Assembly: GCA_029237695.1 (NCBI GenBank)
Contig: CM055266.1
Coordinates: 5,714,064 to 5,778,063, forward strand
Direction: 5' to 3'
DNA: 64,000 nucleotides
Source: Conchocele bisecta
Lineage: Eukaryota > Mollusca > Bivalvia > Lucinida > Thyasiridae
Part shown: in pieces, positions 1-11,677 of the stretch
Layout: every line of letters begins with the position of its first letter
How positions within the stretch are numbered: the stretch's first letter is position 1
Notes under the pieces: model-generated
Told to the model about the DNA's origin: nothing
Seen by the model: only the letters and a program-made list of their open reading frames with translations
Database searches by the model: none
Translations under genes and position numbers: made by a program

Positions 1-1660
1 AGGAATAAAATAAAGGTCAGGGGTTATTGATGTACATCCCTATGAGAAAAAGTTATCCAAGTATGGTGTCTGGATGCACAATAGTATTCCATGTACAAGC
101 TTGATTAACAACCTTAACCAAGGTTGACTAAAAACCTTAACCAAGGGGAATTAAGTAAGTAATTCAAGAGGAAATGTAGGTGAAGGTCAAATATAGGTCA
201 GGGGTTATTGATGCACATCACTAGGAGATGAAGTTGTCCAAGTATGGTGGGTGTAGGGCCAGTAGTATTCCATATACAAGCTTGACTAAAACACATAACC
301 AAGGGGAAATTAACTAAGTAATTGAAGAGGAAATGTAGGTCAAGGTCAAATATAGATCAGGGGTTATTGATGTACATCCCTATGATAAAAGGTTGTCCAA
401 GTATGGTGTCTGTATGCACAATAGTATTCCATGTACCAGCTTGACTAAAAACGTTAACCAAGGGGAATTAAGTAAGTAATTCAAGAGGAAATGTAGGTGA
501 AGGTCAAATATAGATCAGGGGTTATTGATGTACATCACTAGGAGGTGAAGTTGTCCAAGTATGGTGGGTGTAGGGCCAGTAGTATTCCATATACAAGCTT
601 GACTAAAAACCTTAACCAAGGGGAATTAAGTAAGTAAATCAAGGAGGAAATGTAGGTCAAGGTCAAATATAGATCAGGGGTTATTGATGTACATCCCTAT
701 GAGAAAAGGTTGTCCAAGTATGGTGTCTGTATGCACAATAATGTTCCATGTACAAGCTTGACTAAAAACCTTAACCAAGGTTGACTAAAAACCTTAACCA
801 AGGGGAATTAACTAAGTAATTCAAGAGGAAATGTAGGTGAAGGTCAAATATAGATCAGGGGTTATTGATGTGCATCACTAGGAGATGAAGTTTGTCCAAG
901 TATGGTGGGTGTTAGGGCCAGTAGTATTGCATATACAAGCTTGACTAAAAATCTTAACCAAGGGGAATTAAGTAAGTAATTGAAGAGGAAATGTAGGTCA
1001 AGGTCAAATATAGATCAGGGGTTATTGATGTACATCCCTATGAGAAAAAGGTTGTCCAAGTATGGTGTCTGTATGACAATATAGTTCCATGTACAAGCTT
1101 GACTAAACACCTTAACCAAGGTTGACTAAAAACCTTAACCAAGGGGAATTAACTAAGTAATTCAAGAGGAAATGTAGGTGAAGGTCAAATATAGATCAGG
1201 GGTTATTGATGTGCATCACTAGGAGATGAAGTTGTCCAAGTATGGTGGGTGTAGGGCCAGTAGTATTGCATATACAAGCTTGACTAAAAACCTTAACCAA
1301 GGTTGATTAAAAACCTTAACCAAGGGGAATTAACTAAGTAATTCACGCCGACGCCGGGGTGACAACATAAGCTCTACTTATTCTTCGAATAGTCAAACCA
1401 AGGGGAATTAACTAAGTAATTCAAGAGGAAATGTAGGTGAAGGTCAAATATAGATCAGGGGTTATTGATGTGCATCACTAGGAGATGAAGTTGTCCAAGT
1501 ATGGTGGGTGTAGGGCCAGTAGTATTGCATATACAAGCTTGACTAAAAACCTTAACCAAGGTTGATTAAAAACCTTAACCAAGGGGAATTAACTAAGTAA
1601 TTCACGCCGACGCCGGGGTGACAACATAAGCTCTACTTATTCTTCGAATAGTCAAGCTAA
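1..1660. repeat. Tandem array of about 160/180-bp units, two alternating variants, with hairpin 3' tail
   Basis: The landmark GGGGTTATTGATG recurs near 20, 200, 360, 518, 676, 857, 1018, 1200 and 1456. Units alternate between a type with ACATCCCTATGAGAAAA and a type with CATCACTAGGAGATGAAG, so the higher-order unit is a dimer. The array ends in a GC-rich tail (GACGCCGGGGTGACA) followed by an AGCTC...GAATA hairpin and CTAA at 1657-1660. That tail resembles the 3' end of pearl/HINE (non-autonomous Helitron-like) elements of bivalves. The left end is outside the window. No gene is visible; reading frames here are repeat-derived. Confidence 0.8.
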
Positions 1661-2185
1661 AAACTTTAACGCAAATATTTAAAAAACTTTAATGCAAATT
1701 TAAAGTAATTTGACCTTGGACTTGAAGGTCGCATGGGTGTGGTATGAAATGAAAATATGGATAATGATAAGGAAGTATATATGAAGATTGAATACAATCC
1801 GACTTACTGTTGCAGAGATAATGGGTACCCGAAAACTTTAATGCAATTCCGCAATTTTTTTTAAGTAATTTGATCTTGGACATGAAGGCCGCTTGGGTGT
1901 GGATTGGAATGAAAATATGGATGATGATCAGGAAGTATATGAATATTGAATACAATCAGACTTACCGTGGCAGAGATAATGGCTACCCGAAAACTTTAAC
2001 ACAAATCTTACAGATGCAAGTAATTTGACCTTGACCTTGGACACGAAAGCCGCAGGAGTGATGTATGGAATGAAAATATGGATAATGATAAGGAAGTATA
2101 TGAAGTTTGAGGTCAATCTGACTTACCGTTACAGAGATAATGGGTACCGGTACCAAAAAACTTTAACATGGCCGGGCGGGCGGGC
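1661..2185. repeat. About 160-bp tandem repeat, three degenerate copies
   Basis: Three units share AAACTTTAA, TAATTTGACCTTGGAC, GAAAATATGGATAATGATAAGGAAGTATAT and a GCAGAGATAATGGGTACC end, at about 1690, 1850 and 2010. The block closes with GGCCGGGCGGGCGGGC at about 2171. Short minus-strand frames across it repeat the same peptide and are repeat translations. The unit is distantly like the 148-bp satellite at 32350-34830 (both carry GTAATTTGACCTTGAC and GAAAATATGGAT). Confidence 0.7.
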
Positions 2186-2350
2186 ATTTTGGCTGTGATA
2201 ATGTAATAAATTCAGTATAATAATTCTGCATACTTTTCATCATCAAATATATGCAGTGGTTAGTTCTATATGAAATAATGCATTTTGGGAAAAATAAATG
2301 ATTACTCCCTCAAAGTATACTTTGTTAGATAAGCATACTTTACAATTTTG
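2186..2350. repeat. MITE-like fragment with AAAGTATACTTTG ends
   Basis: It contains TGATAATGTAATAAATTCAGTATAATAATTCTGCATACTTTT and CTCCCTCAAAGTATACTTTG. The same blocks occur, partly inverted, at 6460-6740 and 16720-17110, which marks a dispersed palindromic MITE family. From 2350 to 2763 I see no gene, only AT-rich sequence running into the next element. Confidence 0.55.
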
Positions 2351-2763
2351 ATGAAATCGGCTACTGAACGCAGCAGAAGACATTTGGAAACCAATATGTT
2401 CTCATTGAAGATTATAAAGTGGGTATTTTTTGACATCACAAATGAGTACGTTTTTATCATTGGTGGATATGTTTTGAGCCAAAAATGGAATTGTTTTGAT
2501 GGTACCAAGATGTCCAAGGTATCCTTTTAATCCGAGGTTATGGTACACATTGACTTCTTTCTTTTTTCTTCATTTAGACTTGGGTTATGATTTGAGTTGG
2601 TTCAGTTATTGATAATAAAAAAATATTTTTTAATATTTTACCTTACAAACAAGGTGAATATAAGTCCTCAGTGACCATGACCTTGGGCGGTCGGACGTGG
2701 GTCGTATGCAAAACAAAGCACCATCCCTAGACACACATGGTGGCCAAATACAAGTTATTTAAA

Positions 2764-5700
2764 CAAGAGTTGTCAGAAGACAACAAAGGCAGCCTTCACT
2801 CAAACTTGGCACAGTTGCATAAAAAAACATGAATATTATATAACTTGACCTTGGGTTAAGAGGCGTGCGGTTGACCTTGACATTGGGGTCAGTGGTGCAA
2901 GGTGGGTCGTGGGTTTGCTATAGCATAATATAGCATATTAAGATGAATGCATGTATGAAATATCAATGCACTCCCTGAAAACAGAAGTTTATGAACGTTA
3001 AGTTTATGAACGCACTAAGTTGGTGATTTTCTACAGCATGATAGCTATTCACATGAGGAATGCATGCATGAATGTGCTAAATTTGTGACCTTGACTTTGA
3101 GGAAAGGGGTGGGTCATGGATTTGCTGTAGCACAATAGAGGATCATCAGATGAACGCATGTATGAAATATCAAAGCGTTCCCTGTAAAGAAACAGAAGAT
3201 ACACAACATTTACCCCATTAAGTTTATGAACATGCTAAGTTTGTGACCTTGACCTTGACCTTGGGTAAATTGGTTGGGTGGTGTTGATTTGCTACGCATG
3301 ATAGAGGGTCATCTGAGGAATGCATGTATGAAATATCAGGGCGTTCCATGAAAGGAAACAGATGTTATAAGACCAACGTTAAGTTTATGAATGTGCTAAG
3401 TTTGTGACCTGGACCTTAGGGAAAGGGGTGGGGGGTGGGTCATGGATTTTCAATAGCACAATAGAGTATCATCAGATGAATATGTAGAGGATCATCAAGT
3501 GAATGCATGTATGAATGCAAATATCAAAGTGTTCCCTGTAAAGAAACAGAAGTTACACAACATTTACACCAATGTTAAGTTTATGAACATGCTAAGTTTG
3601 TGACCTTGACCTTGGGGTAAGGGTCTCAGTGGTGGGTTGTGGATTTGCTACAGCATGACAGAGGGTCATCTGAGGAATGCATGTATGAAATATTAAGGCG
3701 TTCCATGAAAGGAAACAGATGTTATAAGACATTTACCCCAACGTAAAGTTTATGAATGTGCTATGTTTGTGACCTTGACCTTGGGGAAAGGGGTGGGGGG
3801 TGGGTCATGGATTTGCTAAGGCACAATAGAGTATCATCAGATGAATGCATGTATGAAATATCAGGGCGTTCCCTGTAAAGAAACAGAAGTTATAACAAGA
3901 GTTGTCAGAGGACAACGAAGCGCGCCCGGTGGCAGCAAAGGAACCGAGGGCACATTTGAACGTGGATTTGCCACAGTGCAGTAGAGGACCCTTAGAGCAA
4001 TGTGTGTGTGAAATATGAAGCAAATCCAAGCAAGGAAACAGAAAATATAGGCCATTATTTACCCGAGCGACTGAGCGTTAAGGTTTCGAGATTCACAAAG
4101 TATGTGACCTTGACCCTGGGCTTAGAAGGGGCGGCACGGACGTGGATTTGTCACAGCGCAGTAGAGAACCCTTGGAGCAATGTGTGTGTGAAATATGAAG
4201 CAAATACAAGCAAGGAAACAGAAAATATAGGCCATTATTTACCCGAGTGACTAAGCGTTAAGGTTTCGAGATGCACCAAAAGTTAGTTGACCTTGACCTG
4301 GCTTAGAAGGGGCGCACGGACGTGGATATGCCACAGCACAGTAGAGGACCTTGAGGAGCAATGCGTGTGTGAAATATGAAGCAAATCAAAAAAAGGAAAC
4401 AAGGGAAAATATAGGCCATTATTTACCCCAGCGACTGAGCGTTAAGGTTTCGAGATGCAAAAAGTATGTGACCTTGACCGTGGGCTTAGAAGGGGCGGCA
4501 CGGACGTGGATTTGCCACAGCGCAGTAGAGGACAGACAGACGCCTACGACGCCGAGGGTATGCCATAAGCACGGCCTCCTTCGGAAGGCGCGCTAAAAAT
4601 ACATTTACTCCAACGTTAAGTTCATGATGTTGATCTCCGGAAAGGGGTGTGGGTGGGGGGGGGGGGGGGGGGTCATGGATTTGCTGTAGCACAATAGAGG
4701 ATCATAAGATGAATGCATGTATGAAATATCAAAGCGTTCCCTGTAAAGAAACAGAAGTTACACAACATTTACCCCAACGTTAAGTTTATGAACATGCTAA
4801 GTTTGACCTTGGGGTAAGGGGTGGGCGGTGGGTCATGGATTTGCGATGGCATGATAGGGTATCATCAGATGAATGCATGTATGAAATTTCAAGGCGTTCC
4901 ATGAAAGGAAACAGATGTTATAAGACATTTACCCAAACATTAAGTTTATGAATGTGCTAAGTGTGTGACCTTGACCTTGGGGTAAGGGGTGGGTCATGGA
5001 TTTTCTATAGCTCAATAGAGTATCATCAGATGAATGGATGTATGAACTATCAAGGCGTTCCATGAAAGGAAACAGATGTTATAAGACATTTACCCCAACG
5101 TTAAGTTTATGAATGTGCTAAGTTTGTGACCTTGACCTTGGGGTAAGGGATGGGCGGTGGGTCATGGATTTGCTATAGCTTGATAGAGTATCATCAGATG
5201 AATCCATGTATGAAATACGAAGGCATTCCCTGTAAATATACAGAAGTTACACAACATTTACCCCAACGTTAAGTTTATGAACATGCTAAGTTTGTGACCT
5301 TGACCTTGGGGTAAGGGTTGGGTGGTGGGTCGTGGATTTGCTACATCATGATAGAGGGTCATCTGGAGGAATGTATGTATGAAATATCAAGGTGTTCGAT
5401 GAAAGGAAACAGCTGTTATAAGACATTTACCCAACGTTAAGTTTATGAATGTGCTAAGTTTGTGACCTTGACCTTGGGTTAAAGGTTGGGTGGTGGGTCA
5501 TTGATTTGCTACAGCATGATAGAGGGTCGTCTGAGGAATGCATGTATGAAATATCAAGGCGTTCCATGAAAGGAAACAGATGTTATAAGAAATTTACCCC
5601 AACAATAAGTTTATGAATGTGCAAAGTTTGTGACCTTGACCTTGGGGTAAGGATTGGGTGGTGGGTCATGGATTTGCTACAGCATGATAGAGGGTCATCT

Positions 5701-5843
5701 GAGGAATGCATGTATGAAATAATAAGGTGTTCCATGGAAGGAAACAGAAGTTATAAGACATTTACCCCAACGTTAAGTTTGTGGACGCCGACGACGCCGG
5801 GGGTATGCCATAAGCTCTTCTGCACTTCGTGCAGGCGAGCTAA
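2764..5843. mobile_element. Tandem-core (pearl/Helitron-like) element, interrupted by a nested copy
   Basis: The 5' end CAAGAG is followed by a small stem-loop (GTTGTC AGA AGACAAC). The body is a run of about 165-185-bp units marked by GTGACCTTGACCTTGGGG, GGATTTGCTACAGCATGATAGAGG and GAAACAGATGTTATAAGACATTTACCCC. The 3' end has GACGCCGACGACGCCGGGGG, a CTGCAC TTC GTGCAG hairpin and CTAA at 5840-5843. This end structure (hairpin a few bases before CTRR) and the absence of an obvious target duplication fit Helitron-like elements; calling it pearl/HINE is inference. A nested relative occupies 3896-4597. A G-run at about 4655-4672 lies inside one unit. Confidence 0.65.
3896..4597. mobile_element. 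Nested tandem-core element inside 2764-5843
   Basis: It starts CAAGAGTTGTCAGAGGACAACG (5' hairpin) and ends with GACGCCTACGACGCCGAGGG, an ACGGCCTCC TTC GGAAGGCG hairpin and CTAA (4593-4596). It carries about three units of a different core (CAATGTGTGTGAAATATGAAGCAAAT...ACCCGAGCGACTGAGCGTTAAGG). The host repeat is split between GAAGTTATA on the left and ACATTTACTCCAACG on the right. An unsplit version of the same host unit is at about 10024-10050. Confidence 0.7.
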
Positions 5844-6459
5844 AAATGAAAGGTGTTACGTACGCACGTTTGTACTTACATGGATTAACGCTATATCCCC
5901 TCCCTCAGTGAGGGGATAATAGCCCGTATATTCATATCAGGTCAATGCCTCAAATGGCGTTATGTATGTTATCGCTCATTATGTATTCGGCCAATACAAA
6001 GATTGTTACCTGATAAAATGTACTTGAAAAAAGTGCAGATCCTGATGAGACGACTCGTCACGAGCCGGCTCATCTGGATCTACACGTTTTGCCAATACCA
6101 CTATACAGGCCTGTGGTGTTGAAAGGGTTAACCAAATTGTTTGTTTGTTAATTGGAGTTTAATCGGCCTATCAACAGCTAAGGTCATTTAAGGCCGGGCC
6201 AACGGGTTCGATCCCGCATTTAACCTGTTGCATTGGGGGGTAAATCCCAAAACCAGAACGGAATATTTACATTGAGATAAATATATATTCAGCCCTGAAA
6301 TTAGAATAACTTGACCTGGTGCCAGGTCCATAGACACCAAAGTCACTTGTCCCTTTCCCCTAAAAATGATACTGTTAGGATTACTCTTATAAGGGGTATA
6401 ACCAGATTCAACTCTCACATACAAGAAAGCCAAAGACATACATGAGGGTCAAATCAATA
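5844..6459. other. Non-coding stretch with a hairpin repeat fragment (about 6030-6133)
   Basis: A copy of a dispersed hairpin-rich repeat lies at about 6030-6133: GTGCAGATCCTGATGAG, then GACTCGTCACGAGCCGGCTC, then CCACTATACAGGCCTGTGGTGTTGAAAGGGTTAA. Relatives occur at 18057-18155, 30430-30488 and 30679-30886. The last has TTAA target sites, so these are probably fragments of a piggyBac-like MITE. The rest (6134-6459) shows no gene that I can support. Confidence 0.5.
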
Positions 6460-6745
6460 GCCAATTTCATAAAAATTGCAAAGTATACTTATCTAGCAAA
6501 GTATACTTTGAGGGAGTAATCATTTATTTTACCCGAAATGCATTATTTCATATAGAACTAACGACTGCATATACATGTATTAGATGATTAAAAGTATGCA
6601 GAATTATTATAATGAATTTATTACATAATCAAAGCAAAATGGCTGTGATAATGTAATAAATTTTGTATAATAAAAATTAAAAAATTTATCCTTAAACTGA
6701 AAAATTCTCCCTCAAAGTATACTTTGCTAGATAAGGTATTTTCCA
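6460..6745. repeat. MITE-like inverted repeat (AAAGTATACTTTG family)
   Basis: GCAAAGTATACTTTGAGGGAGTAATCATTTATTT at about 6500 is the inverse of the CTCCCTCAAAGTATACTTTG block near 2305 and 6708. AGTATGCAGAATTATTATAATGAATTTATTACATAATC is the inverse of the 2190-2240 block. The two inverted halves with an AT-rich middle indicate a palindromic MITE. Confidence 0.55.
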
Positions 6746-6758
6746 ATTTTTTTTGTTT

Positions 6759-6800
6759 ATGGGGGGGGGGGGGGGGAGGGGGGGGGGGGGGGGGGGGGGT
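6759..6800. repeat. Poly-G tract
   Basis: About 40 G with a single A interruption. Similar long G runs occur at 4655-4672, 10935-10987 and 51943-51958. These runs could form G-quadruplexes and are sites where assembly length is unreliable. Confidence 0.9.
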
Positions 6801-7356
6801 TGGACGGCACCCGGATTTTAAATTTCTTTGGATGGGTAGGTGGGGTGTTCCAACAAAAAATGAATTTTGTGCATGGTGGGGTTTTCCAAAAAAATAAGAA
6901 TTTTTGTGCATGGTGGGGTTTATTTTCTAAAATTGAATTGTGTGCATCGTGGGTCTATCTTCCTAGGGTGAAACAAAATAAATCAAGGTGGCTATTTAGC
7001 AGGTGAAATAAATAAAATAAATATGTGGTCAGAATAAATTTAAAAAAAAGAAGAAGAAGTTTTCGTCGTATTTGATTTAAATCGTCCCGGGTCCGAGTCG
7101 ACATGGGCCGACTTGACGGTATATTTTTTTCGGAATTACGGCGGTTTCCCTATCTGCGTGTTTGCTATCTGTACATTTCGCACCTCCTACACTTTCGTGG
7201 GTATCGAAACCTCCTTAGGGAAAGGTGCGAAACCTATAGGCACGAAACTGCAGGGTAGCGAATCCTCCGTCAGCCTCTTTCTGTTTGCGCAAGCGCACTA
7301 TCGTCAAAGCACCCATGTTCAAAAAGTGGACGTGCCGAGAGGTGGCGAATTGGGGC

Positions 7357-7500
7357 GAATCATTGTGTTACTACTTTGTACATCGACAAAATGTCTCAGC
7401 AAAATGCCACGAATCACTGTGTTACTACTTTGTACATCGACAAAATGACTCGGCAATATGCGACGAATCACTGTGTTGCTACTTTGTACATAGTGTGATT
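7357..7500. repeat. 53-54 bp direct repeat, three copies
   Basis: GAATCA(T/C)TGTGTTACTACTTTGTACATCGACAAAATG begins at 7357, 7411 and 7464. Frames reading through it repeat the same peptide. The flanks 7000-7356 and 7501-7754 show no recognisable gene. Confidence 0.75.
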
Positions 7501-7754
7501 GAATGGAGTCGACCGTACATTCCATCACGTTACACCCTATTATTTAGTTTCAGCCAAATAAAGTGTAGATGTGTTTACGGTATAATCACGTTTTGCAATC
7601 GATGGTTATTGATTTATTTTATATAAATTAACGTTTTTGTCTTATCGCGTCGACATGCCAAGAAACGAATATTTAGAGGAATAAATTTGTTACTTCACGG
7701 GGTGGAAAAGAACTTTAAGGTTCTTAATTATCGTTTTCTACGCGTAATAAACTG

Positions 7755-7942
7755 AAGGAAGAAAGTGAATGGGTTAACGTCCAGCAACAGCTAATGTCAT
7801 ACAGAGACGGGAACACAAGTCTCATCCGACAGACCAGTGGGATGAATATACTACTAAAGTATATTTTTGATGCATAAGGCGATGTTTGAACCCACAACCT
7901 CCAGATTGGAAGTCAGATGTTCTACCCCTAGGCCACAACCCA
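7755..7942 (-). repeat. tRNA-derived SINE-like element
   Basis: On the minus strand an A-box-like TGGCCTAGGGG (7924-7934) and a B-box GGTTCAAAC (7883-7891) are spaced as in a tRNA gene, with an anticodon-loop-like CTTCCAA between imperfect stems. Downstream comes a non-tRNA body with GGATGAGACTTGTGTTCCCGTC and an end near CACTTTCTTCCTTCAG. The poor acceptor pairing and the long tail argue against a functional tRNA. A SINE with a tRNA(Gly, UCC)-like head is the best reading. Confidence 0.5.
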
Positions 7943-8011
7943 TCTCTTATAAATGAAGGAAAGAAATGCCCCTAACGAGCGACCATACATACTTAGAGAA
8001 TAACAGCTTAT

Positions 8012-8205
8012 CACAGGTTGAAGTAATGGACCGAGGTCTATAAATACATTAAATATGCCTAAATGAAGAAAAAAAATAAGCTTAAAAACATTTTTTATTA
8101 TATGGAGTACGAAAAAATGGTTAGCTTATTTCTTTTCTTCATTTATTGATGCTTTTAGGCCTATTTAATGTAATTATAGACCTCGGTCCGTTACTTCAAC
8201 CTGTG
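8012..8205. mobile_element. hAT-like MITE with 8-bp target duplication
   Basis: The inverted ends CACAGGTTGAAGTAA...TTACTTCAACCTGTG extend far inward (GACCGAGGTCTATAA matched by TTATAGACCTCGGTC). The flanks CAGCTTAT (8004-8011) and CAGCTGAT (8206-8213) match 7 of 8 and read as an 8-bp target duplication, the hallmark of hAT elements. A partial copy is at 17577-17690, and a related palindromic element with an exact duplication is at 15190-15382. Confidence 0.75.
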
Positions 8206-8213
8206 CAGCTGAT

Positions 8214-9564
8214 GTAACGGCGGTAAACTGAAATGGTGTACGTGACAATTGACATTTACGTTCCAACAAGATTTTCACGGTGTGTAATCGATCGTATTTC
8301 GTCTCAACCCGACTCCAGAAACACAAATTAAAATGTTTATTTCTGACTGTGTCAAACGTTTGCCCGGTCCAACAGTTTCCCCCAATGACTATGGGCTAGG
8401 TTCGACATTTCATTCCATGTCACATCGCCGGTTTTTGGTGATAATACTGTCAACAATTAAAAATACGCACGGACACCTGGACGTCATTGTGATCACTCTT
8501 ATCGCTACCTCCGCGCTTTCCGCAAGGTAACGGGCTCTCGTACAAAATATAAATGGTGCTATATTCAAGATACATAAACTTATAAATGGTGTTGTCTTAG
8601 GAGTTTTTTACAAAACATTAGAATCATCTAAGGAGACGATTTTCATGTCTTTCCAAAACTATTATATTAAGAAATCAACAAATGTGAAAAGAAAACATGA
8701 ATACATTGGTATTTTTTTTACAAAAACCATATTTGGACAAAATAGGAAAATCGTCTTTGGAGATGATTCTCATGTGCTGCCAAACTTGCTTTATCAAGAG
8801 ATCAAACACGTGAAAATGCACTATGTCGAGCTAATGCGTAAATATCAATTTATTGACGTGAGCGATGACGTGAGCGACTACATAGCGTGGTTTAGATATG
8901 TTTGTCCCCACCGCCGAATTCTACAGTCACACTTTGCACGTGAAACTGGATTACCGACAGATGATTGTAAACACCATCAGGTGTGCACCCAGACTGAAAA
9001 TGATATGTCGCAGGGGACGGGAGTATTATTTATGTATCCACGTGATATTGAATACAATAGAATATCACGTTTTTGCCTCGAGATTTGGTCTCGCGTTTTC
9101 GCGATCTTGTGTGTATAGGTCGTCGATGCGATGCAGAATTGACAGTACATTAGAATCGTTTCCTAAGACGATTATCATGTTTTGTCAAATTAAGTATTAG
9201 TTGTCAAGAAATACTGAAGTTTGTCCACATTTGCTCTATTTCTTAATAAAAAACATGTTTTTGCAACACACGAGAATCGTCTCGTAATACAACGTGTACG
9301 TGTCCTGTTAAGGAAACGTGACAACCTCGCTTTTTCTTGATTTCTCGCATAGGTTGAGATCGCGAAAATGCGAAACGTGATCGCGAAATTTCCAGACGAA
9401 AACGCGAGATTCTATCAATCTTGCTATTTCGCAACCTCGCCGCACTATCGCGCGTTTTTGATTCGCGATCTTGTATGACTGTTGGAAGTACGGTCTACAC
9501 ACACGCATGCGATTTCAACACGCATGTTTTCGACACATGTATGAGCAAAATAAACCAGACAGAA
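8214..9564. other. Gene-free stretch with scattered palindromic repeats
   Basis: Repeated motifs include GGAGACGATTTTCATG / TTTGGAGATGATTCTCATG (about 8630-8780), ACATTAGAATCGTTTCCTAAGACGATTATCATG (about 9150) and a CGCGAAA-rich block at 9350-9440. Open frames here (for example 8645-9118, plus) lack recognisable domains and run through these repeats. The block is cut at 9565 by the next mobile element, and similar GCGAGACGATTCTCATG sequence resumes after it near 15000. Confidence 0.45.
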
Positions 9565-10652
9565 CAAGAGTTGTCAGAAGACAACGAAGCTCGCCTGTTG
9601 ACAGCCTTCATTCAAACTTGTCACAGTTGTATAAAAAACATGAATATTATATAACTTGACCTTGGGATAAGGGGTGTGCGATGTACCTTGACATTGAGGT
9701 CAGTGGTGGAAGGTGGATCGTGGATTTGATATAGCATGATATAGCATATTAAGATGAATGCATGTATGAAATATCAATGCGCTCCCTGAAATGAGAAAGA
9801 AAACAAAATTTAACCCAGCTTTAAGTTTATGAACACACTAAGTTGGTGATTTTCTACAGCATGATAGCTATTCACATGAGGAATGCATGTATAAATGCTA
9901 AGTTTGTGACCTTGGCCTTGGCAAAAGGGGTGGGGGTGGGTGGGCATGGATTTGCTGTAGCACAATGAGTATTATCAGATGAATGCATGTATGAAATATG
10001 AAGGTGTTCCCTGTAAAGAAACAGAAGTTATAAAAAGACATTTACTCCAACGTTAAGTTTATGATGTTGATCTTGGGGAAAGGGGTGGGGTGGGACATGG
10101 ATTTGCTGTAGCACAATAGAGGATCATCGGATGAATGCATGTATAAATATCAAAGCGTTCAAAGTGTAAAGAAATAGACGTTACACAACATTTACCCCAA
10201 TGTAAAGTTTATGAACATGCTAAGTTTATGACCTTGACCTTGGGGTAAGGGTTGGGTGGTGGGTTGTGGATTTGCTACAGCATGATAGAGGGTCATCTGA
10301 GGAATGTATGTATGAAATATCAAGGCGTTCCATCAAAGGAAACAGTTGTTATCAGACATTTACCCCAACGTTAAGTTTATGAATGTGTCAAGTTTGTGAC
10401 CTTGACCTTGGGGTAAGGGGTGGGCGGTGGGTCATGGAATTGCTATAGCATGATAGAGTATCATCAGATGAATGCGTGTATGAAATATCAAGGCGTTCCA
10501 TGAAAGGAAACAGATGTTATAAGACATTTACCCCAACGTTAAGTTTACGAATGTGCTAAGTTTATGACCGTGACCTTGGGGAAAGGTGTGGGGGTTGGTC
10601 ATGGATTTGCTATAGCATGATAGAGTATCATCAGATGAATGCATGTATGAAA

Positions 10653-10955
10653 GATTGGTCAGTAAGCGAGGCTTACGGAATACCCCCCGCGTGGGCCCAG
10701 GTACCCCTAAAATATGTAAAAATTTCCAAGTGTGTGGGCTTGTGACCTTGACTTTGGGATTAGCACGAGCGGCATGAACGTGATTTTGTCACAGGGTGGT
10801 AGAGGTCCATTGGAGCAATGAGTGTGTGAAATGTGAAGCAGATCCGAGCAAGGAAATAGAAATTATAACCGATTTCTCTGATGTTAAGTTTTGTAAAGAG
10901 ACTAACGTATAAACCTCGAATTAACGCCCCGGAGGGGGGGGGGGGGGGGGGGGGG

Positions 10956-10988
<33 letters not shown>

Positions 10989-11350
10989 GTTTATTAGGAG
11001 GGGGGCCATTAATTCGAGGTTATACGGTATGTATGTGACGTTGACCTCGAAATCAGCGGGGATTTGTCACAGCATATGAAATATTAAGAATTTTCAATGA
11101 AAGAAATAGAAGTTATAACATATTTCTCTGATGTTAAGTTTTGTAAAGAGACTAAGTATGGGACCTTGACCTTGGGATCAGCGGGGGTTGGACAGTCGTA
11201 GATTTGTCACAGCATGATAGTACAACCTTAGAGGAATGCACAAGTGAAATAATAAGAATTTTCAAACGGACGCACGGACGCACGGACGCATGGACGGACA
11301 ACCTGACTCCAGTATACCACCCCCCCCACAACTCGCTGCGGGGGGTATAA
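10653..11350. mobile_element. Nested hairpin-ended element inside 9565-14961
   Basis: The host unit GTATGAAA/TATCAAGG is interrupted by sequence starting with the GTAAGC GAG GCTTAC hairpin and ATACCCCCC, and ending with ACCCCCCCCACAACTCGCTGCGGGGGGTATAA. A link of ACGGACGC repeats precedes the 3' hairpin. This is the same plan as the other tandem-core elements, with a different end sequence and core. It carries its own inserted MITE at about 10906-11030. Confidence 0.6.
10906..11030. repeat. Inverted-repeat MITE with a G-run of about 50 in the loop
   Basis: GTATAAACCTCGAATTAACG at the left pairs with ATTAATTCGAGGTTATACGG at the right. Between them is a run of about 50 G with one A. This is the longest homopolymer in the window. 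Confidence 0.6.
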
Positions 11351-11677
11351 ATATCAAGGTGTTCAAAGTGTAAAGAAACAGAAGTTACACAACAATTACC
11401 CCAATGTTAAGTTTATGAACATGCTATGTTTGTGACCTTCACTTTTGGGTAAGGGTTGGGTGGTGGGTTGTGGATTTGCTACAGCATGATAGAGGGTCAT
11501 CTGAGGAATGTATGAAATAGCAAGGCGTTCCATGAAAGGAAACAGACATTTACCCCAACGTTAAGTTTATGAATGTACTAAGTTTGTGACCTTGACCTTG
11601 GGGTAAGGGATGGGCGGTGGGTCATGGATTTGCTATAGCATGATAGAGTATCATCAGATGAATGCATATTTGAACTA

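Noticed and set aside
7880..7945. A tRNA gene (glycine, UCC-like) on the minus strand
   Set aside because: A- and B-box-like sequences are present, but stem pairing is poor and a long SINE-like body follows, so it is better read as a tRNA-derived repeat.
8645..9118. A 157-residue plus-strand gene
   Set aside because: No domain, and the frame crosses dispersed inverted-repeat motifs found elsewhere in the window.
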